Below are positions 44,930 to 51,871 of a DNA stretch of 64,000 bases, piece by piece (position 1 is the stretch's first letter; every line of letters starts with the position of its first letter). The position numbers and the translations under genes were made by a program. The notes under the pieces were generated by a model. It saw only the letters and a list, made by a program, of their open reading frames with translations. It made no database searches and was not told the origin of the DNA. Source of the stretch: Algoriphagus sp. AK58 (GTDB lineage: Bacteria; Bacteroidota; Bacteroidia; Cytophagales; Cyclobacteriaceae); the NCBI RefSeq assembly GCF_014324365.1, contig NZ_QEIG01000022.1, positions 1 to 64,000 on the forward strand. The letters are read 5' to 3'.

Positions 44930-46120
44930 TCACACCTCCATTCCATTAAATGGATTAAATCTTCTCCTTCCCACGCCCATGGCCACGGCCCGGCAGACAG
45001 TTTTGTCGCCGTACTTCACGTTGAGCTTGTCGAGGGCCTGATAGAGGTTGATCTGCTCTTGGCTGTCTTCGAAGAGCTTGATCTGATAGTTGCCATAGAC
45101 CAGACTGCTGAAGCGCACACCGATCAGACGGATGAGGAGTCGGCGGCTATAGAGCTTGCGAAAGAGTTCCTTCACCACGGGCAGGAGCGTGTGGTCTGCC
45201 GAGGTGTAGGGGATCCGCTGCTGCATGGTATGCGTCTCAAAGTCCGAGTAGCGGATCTTCACGCTCACACAGGCGGTGAGTTGGCCTTTTTGCCGGAGTT
45301 TGGAGGCGAGCTGCTCGGTCATCGCTACGAGGGTAGCTTCCAGCAATTTCACATCGATGGTGTCCTCTTCGAAGGTGTTTTCGGAGGAGACCGACTTGGC
45401 CTCGGAGTAGGGGATCACCGGAGAGCGATCGATGCCGTTGGCTTTTTCCCAGATCATCTTCCCGTTTTTGCCAAAGGTCGCTTCGAGCAGTTCGGAGGGC
45501 ATCTGCTGCAGGGTATGGACTTTTTTGACGCCCATGTTGTAGAGGGTTTGGGAGGTTTTCTCGCCGATCATGGGGATTTTGCGTACGGAGAGTGGGGCGA
45601 GAAAGGGCTTTTCCTCACCGAAAGGCACCTGCTTTTCGTTGTTGGGCTTGGCCTCTCCGGTGGCGACTTTGGAGACGGTTTTGTTTTCGGATACGCCCAT
45701 GGAGATATTGAGTCCACTCTCGCGGATGATGCGTTGCCGGAGTTCGTGGGCGAGCTTGAAGCAGCCAAAGAAGCGGTCCATGCCCGTGAGGTCGATGTAA
45801 AACTCGTCGATGGAGGACTTTTCAAAAAGCGGGACGGACTCCTTGATGATCTCGGTGACCTCGTGGGATTTTTGGCTGTATTTCTCAAAATCCCCCCGTA
45901 CGATCACCGCCTCGGGGCAGAGTTGCCTCGCGGTCCGCATGGGCATGGCCGAGTGCACCCCAAACTTACGCGCCTCGTAGCTGCATGAGGCCACCACTCC
46001 CCGGTCACTCGATCCTCCGATCAGGATGGGTTTGCCATTCAGTCGGCTGTCAAAAAGCCGCTCTACTGACACAAAAAACGTGTCCAAATCCATATGCACA
46101 ATGCTTCGCTTCCCTTCCAT
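44930..46120 (-). CDS. dinB: DNA polymerase IV, Y family
   Basis: This translesion polymerase copies damaged DNA. The product is 396 residues. The palm motif HMDLDTFFVSVERL is at about 9-22 and the catalytic SSIDEFYIDLTG near 104-115. The helix-hairpin-helix and little-finger domains follow, and the end RRRFNPFNGMEV lacks a recognisable clamp-binding motif. The gene is distinctly richer in G+C than its neighbours: two 60-base lines I counted give 34 and 37 G+C. It is separated from an XRE-S24 regulator by a repeat-bearing cassette. A short AACATT-TT-AATGTT palindrome at 46141-46154 lies just upstream and could be an operator. Confidence 0.95.
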   Translation of the reverse strand: MEGKRSIVHMDLDTFFVSVERLFDSRLNGKPILIGGSSDRGVVASCSYEARKFGVHSAMPMRTARQLCPEAVIVRGDFEKYSQKSHEVTEIIKESVPLFEKSSIDEFYIDLTGMDRFFGCFKLAHELRQRIIRESGLNISMGVSENKTVSKVATGEAKPNNEKQVPFGEEKPFLAPLSVRKIPMIGEKTSQTLYNMGVKKVHTLQQMPSELLEATFGKNGKMIWEKANGIDRSPVIPYSEAKSVSSENTFEEDTIDVKLLEATLVAMTEQLASKLRQKGQLTACVSVKIRYSDFETHTMQQRIPYTSADHTLLPVVKELFRKLYSRRLLIRLIGVRFSSLVYGNYQIKLFEDSQEQINLYQALDKLNVKYGDKTVCRAVAMGVGRRRFNPFNGMEV

Positions 46121-46216
46121 GGCTTTTTGTTGATTATTTTAACATTTTAATGTTTATAATTTAATCAAAAAGAGTAGATTTGGGTTAGGAAAGTGGCGGG
46201 AGTTGTCGGGGTTAAA

Positions 46217-46679
46217 AAAGATATGCTGCGCGAGATAGGGGCTATTTGACGCAGTCATATCTTGAAAATATCTGCGCAGCTGTCTTGAAAAATGAAGATA
46301 TGCTTCGCGATATAGGTGCTATTTGACGTAGTCATATCTTGAAAATATCTGCGTAGCTATCTTGAAAAATGAAGATATGCTTCGCGATATAGGGGCTATT
46401 TGACGCAGTCATATCTTGAGAATATCTGCGTAGCTGTCTTGAAAAATGAAGATATGCTTCGCAAGATAGGGGCTATTTGACGTAGTCATATCTTGAAAAT
46501 ATCTGCGCAGCTGTCTTGAAAAATGAAGATATGCTTCGCGAGATAGGACCTATCTGACACAGTCATATCTTAAAAATATCTGCGTAGCTATCTTGAAGAA
46601 ATGAAGATATGCTTCGCGAGATAGGGGCTATTTGACGCAGTCATATCTTGAAAATATCTGCGTAGCTGTCTTGAAAAAT
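46217..46679 (+). repeat. Six tandem copies of a 77-bp hairpin-forming repeat
   Basis: Copies start at 46217, 46294, 46371, 46448, 46525 and 46603; the fifth is one base longer. Each unit has a left part starting GAAGATATGCTTCGCG, a central ATAGGGGCTAT hairpin, an inverted CATATCTT, and a right part TATCTGCG...CTGTCTTG. AAGATATG and CATATCTT form 8-base arms of a nested hairpin. Copies differ at a few bases, so the array is not recent in every unit. No open frame runs through it. It ends 35 bases before the four-helix-bundle gene. Confidence 0.92.
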
Positions 46680-46714
46680 AATTGTATAGTATTGGTTTTT
46701 AATTTATTATAGCT

Positions 46715-47107
46715 ATGAATGAAAAATCGAAGTATATCCCGCTCAAAGAATTAACGATCTATAAATTGGCAAGGGAATTATCCGCTATGGCTTGGCTGAT
46801 TTACGAGAGGTTGGGATATCACCAGCGTAAAACTTGGGGAGACCAAATGTTGGAGGCTATCGATTCTGTTGGGGCAAATATTGCCGAGGGGTATGCTAGA
46901 TATCATTTTCTGGAGCGGATTAGATTTTATTATATCTCAAGAGCCTCACTATCTGAGGGCATGGATCACTGGATTGATCTTGGGTTTGAACGAGGAATCG
47001 TTGCTAAAGAAGAACACGAAGCCATGTTTTCGATCGCGAAAAATTTACAGATTAAATTAAATGGGCAGATAAAAACGACCTATGAAGCCAAGAAGGATTT
47101 GGGATAG
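46715..47107 (+). CDS. Four-helix-bundle protein of the 23S rRNA intervening-sequence family
   Basis: The product is 130 residues from the ATG at 46715. It is almost entirely helical. The family mark IDSVGANIAEGYAR lies at about 49-62, matching the SxxANIxEG pattern of intervening-sequence (IVP/S23) proteins. Aromatic FLERIRFYYISRAS and EGMDHWIDLG complete the fold. The family includes proteins encoded in 23S rRNA intervening sequences and resembles Avd of diversity-generating retroelements; none of those systems is visible here. It sits between a six-copy repeat array and inverted copies of the same motif. Function unknown; nucleic-acid binding is plausible for the family. Confidence 0.9.
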   Translation: MNEKSKYIPLKELTIYKLARELSAMAWLIYERLGYHQRKTWGDQMLEAIDSVGANIAEGYARYHFLERIRFYYISRASLSEGMDHWIDLGFERGIVAKEEHEAMFSIAKNLQIKLNGQIKTTYEAKKDLG

Positions 47108-47114
47108 TGTCAAA

Positions 47115-47250
47115 CTATCTCGCGCAGCATATCTTCATTTTTATCTCGGCTTTAGCCATATCTTAAAAAATTATCTCTCACAGCGTATCTCCTCAAGTAT
47201 CTCAGCTTTAGCTATATCTTAAAAACTATCTCGCACAGCATATCTTAAAA
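47115..47250. repeat. Inverted relatives of the 77-bp repeat after the four-helix-bundle gene
   Basis: 47115-47135 is an exact 21-base reverse complement of 46218-46238 in the first array copy. Two more diverged pieces follow: TTATCTCTCACAGCGTATCT near 47170 and CTATCTCGCACAGCATATCTT near 47226 (quoted core CTCGCACAGCATATC). The repeats on the two sides of the gene are therefore oppositely oriented. The segment ends next to the start codon of the XRE-S24 gene at 47257. Confidence 0.85.
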
Positions 47251-47256
47251 ATATCA

Positions 47257-47952
47257 ATGTCATTAAATACCAACCTCAAATTCCTCCGCAAAAAGAAAGG
47301 CTTCACCCAGGAAACCTTTTCTGAAGCTGTAGGCATCTCCCGATCCAAACTCGCAGGCTACGAACTCAACATCAATCCTCCTTTGGATACGTTGGTGAAA
47401 ATCTCCGATCAACTCGGAGTTTCTATAGATATACTTCTCCGTGAAGACTTGACTACCTACTCCGAATACAAGCTCCGTGAGCTTCTGGAGACCGATCAGT
47501 TTCTCCGGGGGCGAAAGCTGCGAATTCTCTCTACCACGGTAGATGCCGAGGGACGCGAACTGATCGAGGTGGTCTCTCAACGAGCAAAGGCCAGTTATTT
47601 GGCAGGTTTTGCCGATCCGGAGTTTATCTCTGAGTTGCCTCGATTTTCATTGCCTTTTTTGCCCACAGACAAAAAGCATAGGGTATTTCAGGTGGATGGA
47701 GACTCCATGCTGCCGATTCCCGATGGAGCTTGGATCGTGTGCGAATACGTGGATGACTGGATGGCGATCAAAGACGGAGAACGCTACGTGATCGTCACCG
47801 AGCAGGATGGGGTGACCTTCAAGATTGCTTACAACAAAATCAAATCGGATCAGAAACTCTTGCTTTGCTCAGCCAATCCGATCTACATTCCATTCGAAGT
47901 GGACATTGAGCAAGTCCGGGAAGTGTGGAGGTACCGCCTGGCGATGAGTTGA
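47257..47952 (+). CDS. XRE helix-turn-helix regulator with LexA/S24 peptidase-like domain
   Basis: The product is 231 residues. The helix-turn-helix covers about 7-62 (FLRKKKGFTQ and AVGISRSKLAGYE). The C-terminal S24 domain has all the LexA-type marks: a potential Ala116-Gly117 cleavage site in YLAGFADPEF, Ser150 in VDGDSMLPI and Lys189 in VTFKIAY. It may therefore cleave itself during the DNA-damage response and de-repress dinB, which is divergent across the repeat cassette. That link is inference from family and layout. The ATG at 47257 lies 7 bases after the last repeat piece, so its promoter must lie inside the repeat segment. Confidence 0.9.
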   Translation: MSLNTNLKFLRKKKGFTQETFSEAVGISRSKLAGYELNINPPLDTLVKISDQLGVSIDILLREDLTTYSEYKLRELLETDQFLRGRKLRILSTTVDAEGRELIEVVSQRAKASYLAGFADPEFISELPRFSLPFLPTDKKHRVFQVDGDSMLPIPDGAWIVCEYVDDWMAIKDGERYVIVTEQDGVTFKIAYNKIKSDQKLLLCSANPIYIPFEVDIEQVREVWRYRLAMS

Positions 47953-47976
47953 AATCTGAGATCCAATAGAAATACT

Positions 47977-48020
47977 GTTGAAATAGACGCCACTTTGCTT
48001 CGTGAAATAGCGTTGAAATA
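47977..48020. repeat. Diverged relative of the repeat motif after the XRE-S24 gene
   Basis: GTTGAAATA occurs at 47977-47985 and again at 48012-48020. Between them is GCTTCGTGAAATAG, which differs from the array motif GCTTCGCGAGATAG at only two of 14 positions. This suggests an older copy of the same repeat family. Confidence 0.5.
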
Positions 48021-48083
48021 TTGCTTGGTCAATGTCCAATCGCTTTTCAAACCAATTAACTATTAACCAATTCACCTTTTCCT

Positions 48084-48548
48084 ATGCCCATCATCTCTTC
48101 CCCTTTTGGTAATATCCTGCTTGAGTCCCGAGAGGGTTGTCTGAGCCGTTTGCAGTTTACCGAGGAGCAAACTGACGATGAAATGTTGGATCAGGTGCTT
48201 TTGAGTGCCAAAGAGCAGTTGGAGGAGTATTTTGCTGGGAAAAGAAAAAACTTCGATATGCCGATCGGACTGGGAGGGACGGACTTTCAGCGAAAAGTAT
48301 GGATGGAAGTGGCTAAGATTCCTTTTGGGCAGACGACCACGTACATGAAGCTTTCGCAAAAGCTTGGTAATCCTGCTGCCATCCGGGCTGTTGGGGCAGC
48401 GATTGGTGCCAATCCTATTTTAGTCATTCTTCCTTGTCATCGGATACTGGGAAGCGACGGCAGCTTAACTGGATATGCGGGAGGATTGGACAGAAAAAAG
48501 GCCCTCCTAGAGTTGGAAGGCCATGGGTTTCAGGGAAGTCTTTTTTAG
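48084..48548 (+). CDS. ogt: Methylated-DNA-protein-cysteine methyltransferase
   Basis: This suicide enzyme removes O6-alkyl groups from guanine in DNA. The product is 154 residues, typical of the Ogt form. A partial N-terminal domain (about 1-70) precedes the active-site domain. The acceptor cysteine is in ILPCHRILGSDG (about residue 120) and the DNA-binding helix is in MKLSQKLGNPAAIRAVGAA (quoted core KLGNPAAIRAVG). With dinB and the XRE-S24 regulator it makes a small DNA-damage-response neighbourhood, although it has its own start and orientation. Whether it is co-regulated is unknown. Confidence 0.93.
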   Translation: MPIISSPFGNILLESREGCLSRLQFTEEQTDDEMLDQVLLSAKEQLEEYFAGKRKNFDMPIGLGGTDFQRKVWMEVAKIPFGQTTTYMKLSQKLGNPAAIRAVGAAIGANPILVILPCHRILGSDGSLTGYAGGLDRKKALLELEGHGFQGSLF

Positions 48549-48611
48549 TGGTCAGTATTCAGTGTTCAGTCACCGTGTAAGGGCATACAGGTCACTTAAC
48601 ACTGCTACCGC

Positions 48612-49133
48612 TTACTTATCCTCCAACTCCACGATCACCTCAATCTCTACGGCCATATTGTTGGGTAGGGAACCAACTCCCACGGCAGACCGTGCATGCT
48701 TTCCCTTTTCTCCAAACACTTCTACCATCAGATCAGAGAATCCATTGATGACTGCAGGTTGGGCCGTAAATTCCGGAGTCGCATTGACCATTCCCAGTAC
48801 TTTGACAAATTGCTTGATGCGACTCAGATCGCCTGTGGCAGCCTTGAGTACGGCAATGATTTCCAATCCGGTAGCCCGGGCAGCTTCATAGCCTTGTTCG
48901 ACACTGAGGTCCGCGCCTACTTTCCCGTAGATTTTTGGTCCGCTTCCGGCGAGGTAGAGTAGGTTGCCCACCTGCTTCCATTTTACATAGTTGGCGATGG
49001 GTTGGCTTACCTCAGGGATGCTAAGACCCAATTGTTTGATTTTTTCCTCGGGAGTTTGTGCCTGTGCATAGTGTGTCGCTAGCGCAAAAATCAACAGGCC
49101 AAGCAGAAGAAATGTCTTTCTCATATTTTTCAA
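48612..49133 (-). CDS. Secreted RidA/YjgF-family protein
   Basis: The product is 173 residues. An N-terminal signal peptide (about 1-24, ATHYAQA) is followed by a RidA fold: NYVKWKQVGNLLYLAGSGPK at about 47-66 (quoted core LLYLAGSGPK), the beta strands with GVNATPEFT and the end HARSAVGVGSLPNNMAVEIEVIVEL (quoted core RSAVGVGSLPNNMAVEIEV). Cytoplasmic RidA deaminates enamine intermediates. The exported form may act on a different imine or chlorinated compound. The conserved RidA arginine is present in RSAVGVG. It stands alone on the minus strand, with ogt convergent. Confidence 0.88.
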   Translation of the reverse strand: MKNMRKTFLLLGLLIFALATHYAQAQTPEEKIKQLGLSIPEVSQPIANYVKWKQVGNLLYLAGSGPKIYGKVGADLSVEQGYEAARATGLEIIAVLKAATGDLSRIKQFVKVLGMVNATPEFTAQPAVINGFSDLMVEVFGEKGKHARSAVGVGSLPNNMAVEIEVIVELEDK

Positions 49134-49172
49134 GGGATTGATTTTACCGTTTCTAAGCTAATCCTTTCTGGC

Positions 49173-49180
49173 TACTTTTG
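49173..49180 (+). promoter_or_regulatory. Possible -7 element for the GNAT gene
   Basis: TACTTTTG matches TAnnTTTG and would place the transcription start near 49187, 16 bases before the ATG. No TTTG box is found at 18-20 bases upstream, so confidence is modest. Confidence 0.4.
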
Positions 49181-49202
49181 GTAGGTATTTCTGATCGCTA
49201 CT

Positions 49203-49664
49203 ATGCATTCTATTGAGATTATTCCTTATTCTCCAGAGCTTCAGCCCTACTTTGAGTCCATCAATAAGGCTTGGGTATCAAAATATTTTTCCCTTGAGCA
49301 GTTTGATATTGATCAGCTTGAGCATCCTGAGGAGACTATTTTGGCAAAAGGAGGGGAAATTATTTTTGCAAAAGTCGGACAGGAAATTGTCGGAACGGTA
49401 GCTTTGATTCCTAAGGGAGATGGCCTTTGGGAAATGATCAAAATGGGCGTTGCCGAATCATTTCAGGGAAAAGGTGTGGGATTTTTGTTGGGAAATCGAA
49501 TCCTTGAGCTTGCTCGGGAGAAAGGTGCTAAAAAGCTCGCTCTTTACTCCAGCACCAAGCTTGGCCCAGCACTTCATCTCTATGAAAAATTAGGCTTTAG
49601 ACCCGCTAATATGGAATGTGGATCCTATGGGAGATGTGATGTTAAAATGGAATTTGATTTCTAA
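49203..49664 (+). CDS. GNAT family N-acetyltransferase
   Basis: The product is 153 residues. The GNAT acetyl-CoA site is ESFQGKGVGFLLGNRILELA (about 87-106; quoted core FQGKGVGFLLG), preceded by strand IKMGVAES. The last beta strand and KLGFRPAN complete the fold. No conserved substrate residues allow a finer call. A TACTTTTG element lies at 49173-49180, 22 bases before the ATG, and fits the -7 consensus, although no matching -33 box is seen. Confidence 0.88.
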   Translation: MHSIEIIPYSPELQPYFESINKAWVSKYFSLEQFDIDQLEHPEETILAKGGEIIFAKVGQEIVGTVALIPKGDGLWEMIKMGVAESFQGKGVGFLLGNRILELAREKGAKKLALYSSTKLGPALHLYEKLGFRPANMECGSYGRCDVKMEFDF

Positions 49665-49768
49665 TTAGTTGATTTATACTAACATTTATCAGGTTTTTAG
49701 CTGATTTTTTGCACGGATTTTTTTGGAAACAAAGGTGAAATTTGATCATCAACCAAAACTTCCATCCC

Positions 49769-50596
49769 ATGAAAACCATTGTCGTACCTTTCGATTTTTC
49801 GGAATATTCTCTTGCTGCACTTCAAACAGCCCAGCGGATCAGTGTGAAATCAGGGGCTAAAATTATCTGTGTTACTGTAGTTCCTTCAGAGGTAGATTGG
49901 GATTTACTTCCTGAAGAGGCAAAGAAAAAATATCCAGATCTGATTGAGGAAATGGAGGAAGCTAAATCAGTCATACCTGACTACCTGAAAAGAGTGGCGC
50001 CTGCCAAAGCGCCCATTGAAATCGTGGTGAAAATAGGGGTGCCATATGAGCAGATTCTTCGGGTTTTGGAAAAATCTCAGGCAGACTTAGCTGTGTTGGG
50101 TGCTTACGGAAAAGGGTTTATAGAAGGAAAATTCATCGGTTCTAATCTCCAAAAAGTAATCAGATTATCTCATTGCCCTGTTTTGGCCGTGAAAAAGGTA
50201 CTGGATGGAAATGCCTTCCGAAAAATCGCCTTTGCTTCCATTTTTAATGAGTCTTCCAAAAAAGCCTTCTCCAAGATGGTTCCGATAGCCAAGTTGTTTA
50301 AGGCATCCGTTCATTTGGTTTATATAAATACTCCTGAAGGCTTTGTCAGCTCTACCGAATCTGAGCAAGCAATGTCTGGATTTTCCAAAGGCCATGAAGA
50401 GCTTGTCTTACATACCCATGTGTTTAACCACAAGGATATCGAGCAGGGTATTATTGAGTTTTGCAAATCAAAAAGTATCGAACTTGCTGCCGTGGTTTCA
50501 GGAGATAGAAAGGGAATGCCGGCCTATCTTGTGGGAACTACCGATACGTTGATCTTTAAGTCCGAAATGGGGGTATTGAGTATTAAGAATGATTAG
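49769..50596 (+). CDS. Tandem-domain universal stress protein
   Basis: I start it at the ATG at 49769 (275 residues, MKTIVVPFDFSEYS), because the longer frame begins with TTG and adds nine unlikely residues. Two Usp domains lie in tandem, about 1-145 and 150-275. The first carries the ATP-binding pattern GAYGKGFIEGKFIGSNLQKV (quoted core GAYGKGFIEGKFIGS), as G-2x-G-9x-G. The second is more degenerate. Such proteins bind ATP and help in stress survival. The role of the pairing is unknown. A terminator follows. Confidence 0.9.
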   Translation: MKTIVVPFDFSEYSLAALQTAQRISVKSGAKIICVTVVPSEVDWDLLPEEAKKKYPDLIEEMEEAKSVIPDYLKRVAPAKAPIEIVVKIGVPYEQILRVLEKSQADLAVLGAYGKGFIEGKFIGSNLQKVIRLSHCPVLAVKKVLDGNAFRKIAFASIFNESSKKAFSKMVPIAKLFKASVHLVYINTPEGFVSSTESEQAMSGFSKGHEELVLHTHVFNHKDIEQGIIEFCKSKSIELAAVVSGDRKGMPAYLVGTTDTLIFKSEMGVLSIKND

Positions 50597-50631
50597 AGAT
50601 CTTTCTTTTTCTTGCTAAGAAACGATCTTCA

Positions 50632-50662
50632 AAAAGCTGCAACCTTGTGTTGTAGCTTTTTT
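50632..50662 (+). terminator. Terminator after the universal stress protein gene
   Basis: AAAAGCTGCAAC and GTTGTAGCTTTT pair with one G-U wobble around five bases and end in a T run on the plus strand. Confidence 0.8.
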
Positions 50663-50706
50663 GCTCCATTCCAAACTGATAGGGATATTTTCCTTAGTCC
50701 CGGGAT

Positions 50707-51630
50707 TTACCAGAATCTAAATCGTTTCTCATAGATTCGGTTACGGAATATCCAGTTGTCGAAGATGTCCTCGGACAAGTAAATTTCCAGTCCAACGCTT
50801 AAGGTCATATATCCATCATACCGATGGGTCAGACCTGACCCTCTTCGGATTCTACCTCGGTTTTGGAGTATTTTTTGAACATCCGGATTGCCATTGTCAT
50901 CCATAAAACTCGGATTTCTGATTGCTAGTCTTAATCTGTCGGGATTGGCACCTGACACATAATCGTCCACAAGGTCTAGGTAAAATTCGTTTACATTGTA
51001 AGCTGAAATATCATCCATGTAGTCAGTCAAAGTGTACCGATAATTTCCTTCAAATCGGAAATCCATGTATACATTCAGCTTGTATTTAAATCCCAAACCC
51101 ATAGGAAAAACCACAATGTATTTTTCATAAGGGTTGTTTTCAAGCTGCAGGGGACGCAGGTCCACCCAATTGCCATCGAGCTGTGCCTGAGGATTGTTGG
51201 TCGACATGCCAACCCCTGCAAAAATGTAAGGATTCCACAGGTGGCGGGTGATATTATTGACTTTGACCGGATGCCAATAGTATTCGATAATGGTCGAAAC
51301 CTCCCAGTTTTTAGCCTGGAAATGAAGGTTTCTAGGTGTTCGATAAGCTCTGGGATCTGATGGAGGATCTGATCCGGACATTTTGTAATAAGTACCTTCC
51401 AGCCTGGATTTTAGATGGGTCCCAAAGATATAATTAATCGAAAAGTTGGCGTGCCAATCTGGCTGAACCCCTTCGCTATACTTCCAAAATGAATATAATT
51501 CCCCAAAATATTGTGTGGGGCCTATGCCCGCGGAAATAGACCACGGCGCCTCAAATCGATACCGATAAAAGCTCTGAGAGTTGGCTTCCCAGGACAATAA
51601 AAACACAAAAACCAGAAGTAATCTTTTCAT
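50707..51630 (-). CDS. Outer-membrane beta-barrel protein (DUF6089-like)
   Basis: The product is 307 residues with a signal peptide (about 1-19, WEANSQ). The mature part has alternating aromatic-hydrophobic strands typical of a barrel: WSISAGIGPTQYFGELYSFW (quoted cores SISAGIGPTQYFG, GELYSFW), LKSRLEGTYYKMSG, NPYIFAGVGMSTN and GLGFKYKLNVYMDFRFEGNYRYT (quoted cores GLGFKYKLN, DFRFEGNYRYT). This resembles the DUF6089 family; the name is from recollection. A link to polysaccharide or T9SS export is speculation. It stands alone on the minus strand. Confidence 0.8.
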   Translation of the reverse strand: MKRLLLVFVFLLSWEANSQSFYRYRFEAPWSISAGIGPTQYFGELYSFWKYSEGVQPDWHANFSINYIFGTHLKSRLEGTYYKMSGSDPPSDPRAYRTPRNLHFQAKNWEVSTIIEYYWHPVKVNNITRHLWNPYIFAGVGMSTNNPQAQLDGNWVDLRPLQLENNPYEKYIVVFPMGLGFKYKLNVYMDFRFEGNYRYTLTDYMDDISAYNVNEFYLDLVDDYVSGANPDRLRLAIRNPSFMDDNGNPDVQKILQNRGRIRRGSGLTHRYDGYMTLSVGLEIYLSEDIFDNWIFRNRIYEKRFRFW

Positions 51631-51871
51631 TTTCAGACTGGTAAAAATAAATCAGCTTAGTCTTTAAGGACAAAAATTAGACTATTTTCCCAATTATTCA
51701 AATTTCTTCCTCAGGGGGAATGGCAGGAGTTTACTGATAAAAAATTGAAATTTCAGAATCTTCACAAGAGCTTAGATGTGGTGCACAGCTTGATAGGGTT
51801 GCATTGGACGTGCATCCTCATAAAAACCCAATTTTAAAGAAGTTCTGACCTAATTGATGTAATTTTGGCAA

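Noticed and set aside
45059-45988. 309-residue plus-strand frame opposite dinB
   Set aside because: It is a shadow of dinB caused by G+C-rich codons. The repeated F/G-rich residues and lack of any motif, compared with the perfect DinB motifs on the minus strand, show it is not a gene.
46217-46679. CRISPR array
   Set aside because: The 77-bp units follow each other directly with no unique spacers, and no cas gene is near. It is a plain tandem repeat.
46715-47107. 23S rRNA intervening sequence
   Set aside because: No rRNA sequence flanks the four-helix-bundle gene, so it is a free-standing member of that family and not an insertion in rRNA.
46715-47107. Avd of a diversity-generating retroelement
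   Set aside because: No reverse transcriptase and no template/variable repeat pair were found in the window.
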